From assembly GCA_046758065.1 (NCBI GenBank), contig JBHHZM010000031.1:1-26789 (forward strand): DNA of 26,789 nt, given 5' to 3'. The notes under the pieces are model-generated. The model had not been told where the DNA came from. It saw only the letters and a list, made by a program, of their open reading frames with translations, and searched no databases. The DNA comes from JBHHZM01 sp046758065. GTDB taxonomy: Bacteria > Pseudomonadota > Alphaproteobacteria > JAAXGF01. Made by a program: the position numbers and the translations under genes. Below, piece by piece: positions 1-8,225 of this stretch (positions within the stretch are counted from its first letter, which is position 1; every line of letters starts with the position of its first letter).

Positions 1-848
1 CGATGCTGCCGCACACCGGCACCTGGACGCTCAACGAGGCGATCCTCGCCGCCGGTCAGGCAACGTCGGACAACTTGCCGCCGCGCTTCAGCCAGATCCA
101 GTACGCCTGGCGCTGCCCGACGCTCGACACGGCCGCGCGCATCGCCGAGGTGCTCGACAACAACGCCGAGAACGTCGCCCGCATCGCCCACTGCACGGTG
201 ACGGGAGACTGGGTGACCAAGACCCGCGTCGGCCTCGCCAACCATGCGATCGCCGAGATCACCTACCGCAACCTCGAACTCACCGGCCCGCCCGCGTTCG
301 GCGACGAGGCCAGGGCCTTCGCCCGCCGGATTCAGGAAAATCTCGGCCTCGATGCGATGGACGAGCCGTTCGATCCCGGCATGAGCGAGCTGAGCGCGCC
401 CGAGGCCGCCGAGGCCGAATTGCGTACCGCGCTGCCGTCCTGGCAGCGCAACTACACGTCCGACGACTACGTCGATTACACCTGGCACGCGCCTACCGTG
501 AGGCTGCTCATCGGCCGGCCCAAGCTGCGGTCGCCGCAGCCCGGTTATCAATACCCGGCCTGGACGTGGAACGCGCTCGGCGGCGTTGCCGCCTGCATCG
601 ACCCGACGATCTTCGCTGCGGCGCGCTGCATCGGCGCGACGCTGGTCGATCTGCTCACCGAGCCGTCCGGGATAGAGCGCGCCAGGGCCGAGTTCGAGCA
701 CCGCACCGGCGGCGGCGTCGGCGGATCGAACTGGGTGGCGCCGCTGCTGCCCGCCGACTTCGCCGCGCCGATCCACTTCCGCTGGCCGGAATACGTCACC
801 ACCGTCCGCGGCGAGGAATGGTGGGCGCCGACCGTGCCGCCCGCCTGA
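1..848 (+). CDS. M20 family amidohydrolase, AbgB-like (3' part only)
   Basis: This is the C-terminal ~281 residues of an M20-type zinc amidohydrolase; the gene begins before the window, so the first in-frame ATG at base 3 is probably internal. The protein resembles the p-aminobenzoyl-glutamate hydrolase subunit B (AbgB) branch: the stretch around residues 148-166 (LPSWQRNYTSDDYVDYTWH) and the Pro/Trp-rich C-terminal end are typical of it. The family cleaves amide bonds of N-acylated amino acids in the cytoplasm. The N-terminal metal-binding half is not visible, so activity and substrate cannot be judged. It converges on the DUF72 gene across a repeat-bearing spacer. Family placement is good, specific function is not. 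Confidence 0.8.
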   Translation, partial: MLPHTGTWTLNEAILAAGQATSDNLPPRFSQIQYAWRCPTLDTAARIAEVLDNNAENVARIAHCTVTGDWVTKTRVGLANHAIAEITYRNLELTGPPAFGDEARAFARRIQENLGLDAMDEPFDPGMSELSAPEAAEAELRTALPSWQRNYTSDDYVDYTWHAPTVRLLIGRPKLRSPQPGYQYPAWTWNALGGVAACIDPTIFAAARCIGATLVDLLTEPSGIERARAEFEHRTGGGVGGSNWVAPLLPADFAAPIHFRWPEYVTTVRGEEWWAPTVPPA

Positions 849-877
849 GAAGACGCCCGGTTTTCGCGTCCGTGCGC

Positions 878-950
878 CCCCTCACCCTAAATCCCTCTCC
901 CCTTGCGGGAGAGGAAGGGGCCCGACGCGCAGCGGCGGGAAGGTGAGGGG
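878..950. repeat. Nested palindromic intergenic repeat (REP-like)
   Basis: An outer inverted repeat, CCCCTCACC (878-886) with GGTGAGGGG (942-950), encloses an inner hairpin, CCTCTCCC (894-901) with GGGAGAGG (907-914), loop CTTGC. Similar 'CCCTCACCCT...CCCTCTCCC' palindromes are scattered between genes in many Alphaproteobacteria. It sits just after the M20 stop and could also fold as a transcript-end hairpin, although no U-tract follows. Confidence 0.7.
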
Positions 951-1003
951 ATTGTCGCGTCGCGCACACCCTCACCCGGTCTGGGAACGGAACCGCCCAC
1001 CCC

Positions 1004-1083
1004 TGTCATTCGCGGGCTTGACCCGCGAATCCAGAGAGAAGTCGAAGATGTTCTGGATTGCCGGATCAAATCCGGCAATGACA
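1004..1083. repeat. Intergenic palindromic repeat with TGTCATT/AATGACA ends
   Basis: An ~80-bp element starts TGTCATTCGCGGG-CTTGA-CCCGCGAATCCAGA and ends TCTGGATTGCCGGA-TCAAA-TCCGGCAATGACA. Each half is a hairpin and the termini are complementary, so the whole unit can form a two-armed structure. Such units are widespread non-coding repeats in alphaproteobacterial genomes. Together with the repeat at 878-950 it fills most of the 342-bp convergent spacer; no gene was found there. Confidence 0.7.
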
Positions 1084-1190
1084 TCGAGGGGCTACGGGGC
1101 GAACTATCGTCACCGTGCGCCATTACCTCGCCTGAGCGGACAGCAGTGGATCGGGTTCGAACTTGACGGGAGTGCGAGAGGCGGACCGGT

Positions 1191-1922
1191 CTACTCCACG
1201 CTCAGCATCTCACCGAGGCGGCGGGCGTTCCTGAGCGCGTAGTCGGCCTCGTCGGTGTTGTCGAAGTAGACGTAAACGTCGCGGCCTTCGGCGATCCGTT
1301 CCCCGAGCCAGCCGGCCCAGTCGGCGAGCGCGGCCTCGCTGTAGTTGCCGCGATAGCGCCCCGTGCGGCCGTGCAGGCGCACGTAGACAAAGTCGGCGGT
1401 GGCGACACGCGGCGCCGTCACGCCGCCGAGTTCGAAGGGGCAGAAAGCGGCGCCGTGGGCGGCGAGCAGCTTGTAGGTTTCCTCGCAGTGCCAGCTCGGA
1501 TCGCGGAATTCGAAGGTAAAACGCCGGTCCTCGGGCAGAAGCGCGAGGAAGCCGGCGAGACGCTCGAAATCGGCCGCGAACTTCGGCGGAAGCTGGAACA
1601 GGACGGGTCCGAGCTTCTCTCCCAATCCCGAGAGACGATCGAGAAACGCGGCGAGCGGTTCGGCGCAATCGACGAGGCGGCGAAAGTGCGTGATCACCCG
1701 CCACACCTTGACGGCGAAGAGAAAGCCGGGCGGTGTGCGCGTGACCCAGCCTTCGAGCATCGATTGGCGCGGCAGTCGGTAGAAGCTCGCGTTGATCTCG
1801 ACGCTCGCGAAGGACTCGGCGTAGTAAGAGAGCCAGTCGGTGCGTTTCAGCGTCTCCGGAAAAAAGAGACCGCGCCAGCCGTCGTAGCTCCAGCCCGAGG
1901 TGCCGACCCGGTGTCGGGGCAT
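1191..1922 (-). CDS. DUF72 (YecE-like) protein
   Basis: A 243-residue DUF72 protein, an uncharacterised TIM-barrel-like family of the usual length. The N-terminal RVGTSGWSYDGWRG and the motifs FEFRDPSWH, YVRLHGRTG and YVYFDNT are family hallmarks. The start at 1922 is chosen because the conserved N-terminus begins there and a Shine-Dalgarno-like GAAGG (complement of 1933-1937) overlaps the stop codon of the upstream ureohydrolase gene. The 13-bp gap and that overlap indicate co-transcription and perhaps translational coupling. The molecular role is unknown; some authors suggest links to nucleic-acid or Fe-S processes, but nothing here tests that. Confidence 0.88.
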   Translation of the reverse strand: MPRHRVGTSGWSYDGWRGLFFPETLKRTDWLSYYAESFASVEINASFYRLPRQSMLEGWVTRTPPGFLFAVKVWRVITHFRRLVDCAEPLAAFLDRLSGLGEKLGPVLFQLPPKFAADFERLAGFLALLPEDRRFTFEFRDPSWHCEETYKLLAAHGAAFCPFELGGVTAPRVATADFVYVRLHGRTGRYRGNYSEAALADWAGWLGERIAEGRDVYVYFDNTDEADYALRNARRLGEMLSVE

Positions 1923-1935
1923 GCCGCTGGCGCCT

Positions 1936-2889
1936 TCAGTCGCGGTATGCGACCCCGGGCAGCACGCAGAGCATCTCGTAGAGCAGGTTCGAGGCCAGCA
2001 TCGCCGTGTTGCCAAATGGATCGTAGGGCGGCGAGACCTCGACCAGATCGCCGCCGATGACGTCGAAGCCGCGGCAGCCGCGGATGATCTCGAGACCCTG
2101 GATCGAGGTCAGCCCACCGGCCTCGGGCGTGCCGGTGCCGGGCGCGTAGGCGGCGTCGAGCCCGTCGATGTCGAAGCTGATGTAGACCGGCCCGTCGCCG
2201 AACTGCTCGCGGATCTCGTCCATCAGGGGGCTGAGCGACTTGTGCCAGCACTCCTCGGCCTGGACGACGCGGATGCCCTGTTCGCGCGGCCAGTCGAAGT
2301 CCTCCGCCGTGTAGCCGGTGGCGCGCAGGCCGATCTGGGCGACGCGCCTGGGATCGCACAGGCCCTCCTCGACGATGCGGCGGAACGGCGTGCCGTGGGC
2401 CACCTTCTCGCCGAACATGACGTCGTTGACGTCGGCGTGGGCGTCGATATGGACGATGCCGACCGGGCCGTGCACCTTGGCCGCGGCGCGCAGGATCGGC
2501 AGCACGATGGTGTGGTCGCCGCCCATGGTCAGCGGCCGGCAGCCGTGGCCGTAGATGCCGTCGTAGAACTCTTCGATGATGCGGATGCTGTCGACCAGGT
2601 TGAACGGGTTGATCGGCACGTCGCCGATGTCGGCGACCATCAGCGAGTCGTAGGGCGCGGCGCGGGTCGCCATGTTGTAGGGCCGCATCAGCGTCGACTC
2701 GGCCCTGATCTGGCGCGGGCCGTGGCGCGCGCCGGCGCGGTTCGAGGTCCCGATGTCGAACGGCACGCCGACGAAGCAGGCGTCCAGCCCCTCGGCCGAC
2801 TCCTTGGCCGGCAGGCGCATCATCGTCGCCGGGCCGGCGAAGCGCGGCATCTCGTTGCCGCCGAGCGGCTGAAAGCGTTGCTTCGCCAT
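1936..2889 (-). CDS. speB: Agmatinase-family ureohydrolase, guanidinobutyrase-like
   Basis: A 317-residue arginase/agmatinase-superfamily enzyme, expected to hydrolyse a guanidino compound to an amine plus urea in the cytoplasm. All Mn ligand motifs are present: GGDHT (H126), DAHAD (D149, H151, D153) and SFDID (D240, D242). The N-terminus (QPLGGNEMPRFAG) and the YNMATRAAPYDSL and CWHKSL segments resemble Pseudomonas guanidinobutyrase (GbuA) more than E. coli SpeB, so 4-guanidinobutyrate is at least as likely a substrate as agmatine. An excellent AAGGAGG lies 8-9 bases before the ATG. It is the first gene of a pair with DUF72 and is divergent from a second ureohydrolase. The symbol speB denotes the family only. 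Confidence 0.88.
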   Translation of the reverse strand: MAKQRFQPLGGNEMPRFAGPATMMRLPAKESAEGLDACFVGVPFDIGTSNRAGARHGPRQIRAESTLMRPYNMATRAAPYDSLMVADIGDVPINPFNLVDSIRIIEEFYDGIYGHGCRPLTMGGDHTIVLPILRAAAKVHGPVGIVHIDAHADVNDVMFGEKVAHGTPFRRIVEEGLCDPRRVAQIGLRATGYTAEDFDWPREQGIRVVQAEECWHKSLSPLMDEIREQFGDGPVYISFDIDGLDAAYAPGTGTPEAGGLTSIQGLEIIRGCRGFDVIGGDLVEVSPPYDPFGNTAMLASNLLYEMLCVLPGVAYRD

Positions 2890-2905
2890 GTCACCGATCC
2901 TCCTT

Positions 2906-2933
2906 GTCGATTTCCCCGGGTCGATTTCCCCGG
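2906..2933. repeat. 14-bp perfect tandem repeat in divergent promoter region
   Basis: GTCGATTTCCCCGG occurs twice back to back (2906-2919 and 2920-2933) within the 145-bp region between the two divergent ureohydrolase genes, just upstream of the 1936-2889 ribosome site. It could be a duplicated operator or a recent slippage duplication; the sequence alone does not decide. No other gene fits in the spacer, which must hold both promoters. Confidence 0.6.
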
Positions 2934-3034
2934 ACGCGCGCGAATCTTAAGAGCGCGCCGGACGCTTGCCAAGCGGCGCGGAGCGGCTACGGTAGACCCG
3001 GGCGGTGCGCGGACGGGAAACCCGGGAGGCAAGC

Positions 3035-4141
3035 ATGGCGGAGGACGGCGGACGCGACATCGAAGCGAAGTTCCGTGCGGCGCTGGCGCGGGCCGCGACC
3101 GGGCCCGACCGGGTCGACCGGCGGATCAAGAACATCCTGCATGGCGACGTGCCCACCTTCATGGAGGCGCCGCGTTTGCGCGACACGACGCGGGCCGACG
3201 TCATCGTCTTTGGTCTGCCCTACGAAGGCGTCAAGATCCTCGATCCGCTGACCTTCGTGCCCGCCACCGCCGAGCTGCAACGGCCGATCTACGCGCGCTC
3301 GGGCGCCGATCTCGCGCCCGACGCCATCCGGCGCAATTCGATCTACTACTCGCTCGACCACTCGGGCGGCATGTTCCACGAGCGCGAACGCGGCCTGCGC
3401 ATCGCCGATCATCTCGGCGTCGCCGACGCCGGCAACCTGCCGGTCGATCACGACGCGCCGGCCGAGGAAACGCTGCACGCGGCGTGCGCGCGCATCGTCG
3501 ACGCGATCGGCGATCAGGCGGTGCCGATCATCGTCGGCGGCGACGACACCGTGCCCTACGTCGGGGTACGCGCCGCGGCGACGCAGCGCAAGGCGCGACT
3601 TGCCGTGCTCAAGCTCGATTCACACTTCGATCTGTCGTGGGAGCCGCGCTACTGGGCGGGCTCGCAATGGGCGCGTTGCATGGAAGCCGGCTGCCTCGCG
3701 CCCGAGAACCTTGCCATCGTCGGCATCCGCGGCCTGCGCAACTCGGTCGCTTGGTACGAGACCGCGCGCGAGCTCGGCGTGCGCTTCTGGACGATGCAGG
3801 AGATCGAGGAACGCGGCATCGTCGAGGTGACGCGCGCGGCGTTGGCCGCGATCTGCGCCGGTTGCGATTTTCTTTACCTCTCGCTCGACCTCGACGTGGT
3901 CGATCCCGCCTTCCTGCCGGCGCAGAAATACCCCGACCCGGCCGGGCTCACCGCGCGCGAGACCCTGCGCGCGCTCAGGACCGCCATCGACGAGGGGCCG
4001 CCGCTCTGCGGTTTCGACATGGCCTGTCTCGGCCCCGACTTCGACATCAACGGCCTCGGCGCCCAACTCGCCGCACGCTGCGCCGTCGAGGTCATCGGCG
4101 GCCTCGCGCTCAAGCGGGCGGAGGAGACGATAAGCGTGTAA
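3035..4141 (+). CDS. Arginase/agmatinase-superfamily protein with altered metal motif
   Basis: A 368-residue ureohydrolase-fold protein. The ATG at 3035 is preferred over an upstream GTG at 3005 because GGGAGG lies 6 bases before it. Metal-site segments are visible as GGDDT (168-172), LDSHFD (D195, H197, D199) and SLDLDVVDP (D285, D287). The first motif is normally GGDH, so the first histidine ligand is Asp171 here. The remaining acidic/His ligands are kept, so a metal centre is still plausible, perhaps with different metal or substrate preference. The extended N-terminus (about 55 residues before the Rossmann-like core) is longer than in SpeB. It is divergent from the canonical ureohydrolase and ends 9 bp from the convergent MttB-family gene. 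Substrate unknown. Confidence 0.82.
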   Translation: MAEDGGRDIEAKFRAALARAATGPDRVDRRIKNILHGDVPTFMEAPRLRDTTRADVIVFGLPYEGVKILDPLTFVPATAELQRPIYARSGADLAPDAIRRNSIYYSLDHSGGMFHERERGLRIADHLGVADAGNLPVDHDAPAEETLHAACARIVDAIGDQAVPIIVGGDDTVPYVGVRAAATQRKARLAVLKLDSHFDLSWEPRYWAGSQWARCMEAGCLAPENLAIVGIRGLRNSVAWYETARELGVRFWTMQEIEERGIVEVTRAALAAICAGCDFLYLSLDLDVVDPAFLPAQKYPDPAGLTARETLRALRTAIDEGPPLCGFDMACLGPDFDINGLGAQLAARCAVEVIGGLALKRAEETISV

Positions 4142-4150
4142 GCCGGCCCC

Positions 4151-5725
4151 TCACCAGCGCCCGCAATCGGCGCGCATCGCCTCGGGCGGCAGCAGGATCG
4201 GCAGGCGCTGGCGGAGGCGGGCGTCGGTGTCGGGGTCGATGTAGACCGGGTAGTGGGACGACAGCACGCCGCGGACGCAGTCGCGGGCGCGGTCGCGGGC
4301 ATCGGGCGCGCCGTTGGCCTCCCACGCGCCCGGGGTGGTGCGGTCGCCGACCGCCGGATAGACGTACTCGCTTTCCATCAGCGCGAGCGTCTGGTCGCTG
4401 CCGAGGTAATGGCCGGGACCGAGGATCGCGCGCTCGATCACCTCGTAGGAAAGCGTTTCGTCCGAGACCTCGATGCCGCGCACCGCGCGCTGGGCGTTGC
4501 CGAGCATGTCGTTGTCGATGACCAGCGCCTCGAACGAGCAGCCGAGCAGGCTGGCGAGCATGCCCGCCGATTCGAACACCAGATTGGCGCCGGCGAGCCC
4601 GGCGAGCGTCGTCGTCATGCCTTTTTCGTAGCCTGCCTGGTTGTCGGGCAGCTTCGAATCGGTCATGCCGGCGGCGACGCCGCCGGGCAGGCCGTAGAAA
4701 CCGGCGATCTGCGCCGCCGCGGCGTTGAGCACCGCCTCCTCGCCGCCGCCGCCCGAGAACGACCCGGTGCGCAGGTCGGAGACGAAGGGCCAGTTGCTGA
4801 AGATCGTCGGATGTCCGGGGGCGACGAAATTGGTCAGCGCAAGCCCGGCGAGCGTCTCGGCCGCGGTCTGCACCAGTGCGCCGGCGAGCGCCGCGGGCGC
4901 GGTCGCGCCGGCCTGCGCAGCGACGATCATGTTGACCGGCATGCCGGCCCGCGCCGCCGCCATGGCGACGGCGCCGTTGTCCTCGCCGTAGCGCAGCGGC
5001 GGCACGATGGCGCAGGTGTTGGCGGTGGCGCAAGGACGGGCGCGAAAGCGCCCTTCGCCGCCGAGGATGGCGTCGAACATCGCGACGCCGGCGACGACGT
5101 TTTCCGCCCTGTTGAAGCCGGTGAAGACGTGCTTTTGCGTGCCCGCGGCGCAGGCGTAGGCGACGCTCATGTCGAATGCGAACAGGTCGTCGATGTCGGT
5201 GGCGACCACGGTGCGGCTGAAGAAGTGGATGTTGTCGAGGCGGTCGACGAGGCGGGCGCAATCGTAAAGATCGACGAGCATGGCGGGACGGTAGCGTCCG
5301 CTCTCGCCGTCGAGCATCAGGACCGCCATGCCCGCGGTGCCGAAGTGCACGCGCCGCCCGGCGAGCGTCATGTCGTACTGCGGGTCGCGGCCGTGAAGCA
5401 CGATGTCGCGGCCGGCGTCGGCGATGATGTCCTCGACCAGTGCCCGCGGGAAGCAGAGCCGGTCGTGGTCGTTCATGAAGCAGCCTTTATCGAGCGCGAG
5501 CGCGCGGAATTCGTCGAACGCGCCGCCCATGCCGATGTTTTCGAGCACGTCGAGCGCGCGGCGGTGGATGCGTTCGATGTCGTTCTCGCCGAGCGGCCGG
5601 TAGGCGCCGCCCTCGAGTCCGGGGCCGACCGCGCGCTCTTGCGGGCCGGCCCGTCTCAGCGCGAGCCGCGCGGCGCGTCCGCGGCGCTTGGGCGTCCCTC
5701 CGGCCGCCCCGGTTTGCTGCTGCAT
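4151..5725 (-). CDS. MttB-family (non-pyrrolysine) corrinoid methyltransferase
   Basis: A 524-residue member of the trimethylamine methyltransferase superfamily. These enzymes move a methyl group from a methylated or quaternary amine to a corrinoid protein. It is read straight through without an in-frame amber codon, so it is the pyrrolysine-free type that in characterised cases demethylates betaines rather than trimethylamine. Family-like segments include the N-terminal IERIHRRALDVLENIG, HVFTGFN (199-205) and the Gly-rich FSGGGGEE region. The start at 5725 has GGAGG 7 bases upstream; a more upstream ATG at 5758 lacks this. It lies 61 bp after an SDR gene on the same strand, likely co-transcribed. 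No partner corrinoid protein or reactivase is in the window, so the substrate is open. Confidence 0.85.
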   Translation of the reverse strand: MQQQTGAAGGTPKRRGRAARLALRRAGPQERAVGPGLEGGAYRPLGENDIERIHRRALDVLENIGMGGAFDEFRALALDKGCFMNDHDRLCFPRALVEDIIADAGRDIVLHGRDPQYDMTLAGRRVHFGTAGMAVLMLDGESGRYRPAMLVDLYDCARLVDRLDNIHFFSRTVVATDIDDLFAFDMSVAYACAAGTQKHVFTGFNRAENVVAGVAMFDAILGGEGRFRARPCATANTCAIVPPLRYGEDNGAVAMAAARAGMPVNMIVAAQAGATAPAALAGALVQTAAETLAGLALTNFVAPGHPTIFSNWPFVSDLRTGSFSGGGGEEAVLNAAAAQIAGFYGLPGGVAAGMTDSKLPDNQAGYEKGMTTTLAGLAGANLVFESAGMLASLLGCSFEALVIDNDMLGNAQRAVRGIEVSDETLSYEVIERAILGPGHYLGSDQTLALMESEYVYPAVGDRTTPGAWEANGAPDARDRARDCVRGVLSSHYPVYIDPDTDARLRQRLPILLPPEAMRADCGRW

Positions 5726-5786
5726 GATCCCGCCTCCCTCTCCCGCTGGGTTTTTCACCGCTCCAAACGCGCTTCGCTTGGCAACG

Positions 5787-6611
5787 TCATCTCTTCTTGG
5801 GTTGTAACCTTTCCCAGTCTTCGTCGGACAGCCGGGACAGGAAATTGAACTGACCGGCGCCGCCGAGCCATTCGCCGCCGTCGATGGTCACGACTTCGCC
5901 GTTGACGTAGCCCGCGCCGTCCGACAGCAGATAGCAGGCGAGATCGGCGAGCTCGAGGTGCGCGCCGGTGCGTCCGAGCGGATTGCGGGTCTCGAACTCG
6001 CGGGCGAGATCGGGGCGCGGCACGAGCCGTTCCCAGGCGCCGGGGGTGGGGAAGGGACCGGGCGCGATGGCGTTGAGGCGCACCCCGCGTCCGCCCCACT
6101 CGACCGCCAGGCTGCGGGTGAGCGCCAGCACCCCCGCCTTGGCCATCGCTGAGGGCACGACGTAGGCCGAACCGGTCCAGGCGTAGGTGGTGACGATGCT
6201 GAGCACGCTCGCCTTGTGATGCGCGGCCAGCCAGCGCCGGCCGCAGGCGAGCGTCACGTAGGCGGTGCCATGGAGCACGATGTTGACCACCGCGTCGACG
6301 GCGCGCGGCGACAGCGTTTCGGACCGGGCGACGAAGTTTCCGGCGGCGTTGTTGACCAGCGCATCGAGCGGGCCGGTCTGCCAGATCCTGGCCACCATTT
6401 CTTCGACCGCGCCGGCGTCGCGCAGGTCGCAGACATGGGTTTCGACCTCGCCGATCTCCTCGGCCGCCTGCGCAAGAATTTCGGCGCGGCGGCCGCAGAT
6501 GACGAGCTTCGCGCCCAGTTCGACGAAGCGCCGGCCCATGCTCTTGCCGAGGCCGCTGCCGCCACCGGTTATCAGGATGCGTTTTCCCGCCAGCAGATCG
6601 TCACGGAACAT
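5787..6611 (-). CDS. SDR oxidoreductase, 2,4-dienoyl-CoA reductase (DECR)-like
   Basis: A 274-residue short-chain dehydrogenase/reductase. TGGGSGLG (15-22) binds the nucleotide and NNAAGNF (87-93) is the NNAG-type motif. The usual YxxxK is replaced by S154-xxx-K158 (VVPSAMAKAG), with Tyr143 upstream. This arrangement and the C-terminal half (LAVEWG, PGPFPTPGAWERL, IDGGEWL, GQFN) match the eukaryotic DECR1 type of NADPH 2,4-dienoyl-CoA reductase rather than FabG-type SDRs. The predicted role is reduction of polyunsaturated enoyl-CoA, but bacterial relatives are annotated loosely. The start at 6611 is preferred over 6659 because an AAGGA motif lies just upstream and the fold begins directly. 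It is the first gene ahead of the MttB-family gene. Its own 315-bp upstream region is G+C-rich and shows no recognisable gene. Confidence 0.83.
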   Translation of the reverse strand: MFRDDLLAGKRILITGGGSGLGKSMGRRFVELGAKLVICGRRAEILAQAAEEIGEVETHVCDLRDAGAVEEMVARIWQTGPLDALVNNAAGNFVARSETLSPRAVDAVVNIVLHGTAYVTLACGRRWLAAHHKASVLSIVTTYAWTGSAYVVPSAMAKAGVLALTRSLAVEWGGRGVRLNAIAPGPFPTPGAWERLVPRPDLAREFETRNPLGRTGAHLELADLACYLLSDGAGYVNGEVVTIDGGEWLGGAGQFNFLSRLSDEDWERLQPKKR

Positions 6612-6926
6612 CGCCTGTCCTTCTTCCGTTCGCGGGCCTTTGGCGCGGCCGCCCTTCACCTGCGCGCCGCCGCCGCGCCGATCTTCTTATCTATCGGTTG
6701 TCGAAGGGCGCTCCAACTGTTTTCCCGCCGGGCCCGGAACCGGCTCGAACCCGGCGAAGCCGAAGGGCGCCGGTTCGGCGGGCGGCGCGAGGCGGGTACG
6801 GCGCTTCCGCGCCGGCGGGGCGATCGTGATATGCTGACGCCTGATCGTGGGGTGACGGGGTGGAGATCGTCGAGCCCGCGTGGCGTTGAAGGACCGGTTC
6901 ACGGAACTCGTTCGTAAGGCGTGCCC
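6612..6926. other. Gene-free spacer between divergent SDR and nuclease genes
   Basis: About 315 bases without a convincing gene. The open frames across it are low-complexity Arg/Pro/Ala shadows. It must hold the divergent promoters of the SDR/MttB pair and of the nuclease gene. AAGG at 6916-6919 is the ribosome site of the latter. No palindrome, RNA gene or repeat was recognised. Confidence 0.5.
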
Positions 6927-8131
6927 ATGACATCGCTCTATTTGCGCCTTTTCAGGTACAGGCAGCGCGAAGGCAGATCGCCGCTTGAGGATTTCCTCAC
7001 CGAAGCCTTCGCCGATCTTCTCAACCGGCTGCCGAAGCAGAATCACATGGAATTCTGCGAAAAGGTTCTGTTGGCAAAGGCCCCGCCAGACGTAAAGAAG
7101 AAATGGCGGTGCTTCGTTAAAACGTGTGCGGGCGACCTGCATTGGAAGACGCAATACCGGATCGAAGATTTGGAAAACTCGTCGCAGAAGCGTCTCGACA
7201 TCGTTCTCTTATCCGGTGATCGCCCAGTTCTGGTCGTCGAGTGCAAGATCAGGCCCCCATGGGCGGCCATCAGGAAGAGGACAATGGCGGAAAGCAGTGG
7301 CGCAATCAGCTTCAGCCCTATGGAAAATGGCTTTGCGTTGAAGGCGGTCGCGACGCCGGCCTTGTCCTGCTGACCCATCTCACCGACCCTCCCCAGGGGT
7401 TCCCCAAGAACGACGAATATGGCGTCGCGGTGCGCGCCGTGGCGCGCTGGTCCGGTGTCTACAAGTGGTTGCAGGAAGGAGGGAAGTGCCTGTGGAAGGA
7501 AGTAAGCCCTTCCGCCGATGCTCTATTGGACGAATTCGTCGAATTTCTCAAGGAGAAAGACATGACCGGAGAAGACCCGCGCGGCGCGGATTTCGCGGCG
7601 GCCCGTCTCTACCTCGAAGGCGGCGCCCACGCACGAATCACCAAGGCGATGAACATCGTCCGAGAGCGAGCGAAGAAGTCAATGCTGAGTGGCTGGACTG
7701 GATGGCCCGAGAAACCGCCACCTTTGGATTCCCAACAGCAAGAGGGTGAAATTTATGACTGGGCAAAGAATAGCTGCGGAAACGACATCGGTTGGGGCGT
7801 CTGGTTCGTACGCGAGGATAACGAGTGGTTCTCGCAACGAACGTCATATCGCGAAGGCGCGTTCATCTATGTCGGCGTCACTCTGTACCAGAACTATCGT
7901 CGGCAAGCCTTATCGAAGGCGTCTGAGATCAAAACGGAGGAGTGGGGAAAGGATTGGTGCTTTCCGCAGAGCGAGGAGGAGGCCTCGGCGCAATATGCAG
8001 GAATCGTCAAGCTGAGATCGCTGGACGATGTTTTGCGTGACGGCCGCGGGTTTACGGAAGCCTTCTGGTCCTGGCTTGAGCCCTCGATCAAGCAAGCTCT
8101 TGACATTATCGAGATGTCCGAAAAAGGCTGA
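6927..8131 (+). pseudogene. PD-(D/E)XK nuclease-family gene split by a -1 frameshift
   Basis: Two overlapping frames together encode one ~401-residue protein. The first (ATG 6927, AAGG 7 bases upstream) gives an N-terminal SPLEDFLTEAFADLL helix, then D91 and E105-C-K107 in VVECK, which is a D...ExK nuclease core like the PDDEXK_4 group. It then runs out of frame at a CCCCC tract (7254-7258). The second frame resumes at 7259 with PMGGHQEEDNGGKQWRNQL and continues to 8131. One extra C at the tract restores a single reading frame. This could be a real null mutation, a sequencing error, or slippage-dependent expression. Such nucleases are often found among defence genes. G+C is visibly lower than in flanking genes, suggesting transfer. 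Target and activity unknown. Confidence 0.75.
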
Positions 8132-8142
8132 TCTCCGCCTTC

Positions 8143-8166
8143 GGGCCGCCCCTTAAGGCGCGCCCC
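8143..8166. terminator. Imperfect palindrome after the nuclease gene
   Basis: A 24-bp imperfect palindrome centred on CCTTAAGG, with two mismatched pairs, begins 12 bases after the nuclease stop. It could form a strong hairpin at the transcript end, but no run of T follows directly, so an intrinsic terminator is only a possibility. Confidence 0.3.
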
Positions 8167-8225
8167 GATTTTCGGCCAGTCGGCTTAGGTGGATGGCCTC
8201 GCTCATGATAGCGCTAGAGGCAGAT

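Noticed and set aside
1900..4521. 873-residue plus-strand open frame
   Set aside because: Antisense of the ureohydrolase and DUF72 genes; Arg/Ala-rich, low complexity, no family features. High G+C keeps the antisense frame open.
4253..5848. 531-residue plus-strand open frame
   Set aside because: Antisense shadow of the MttB-family gene with repetitive charged composition and no domain.
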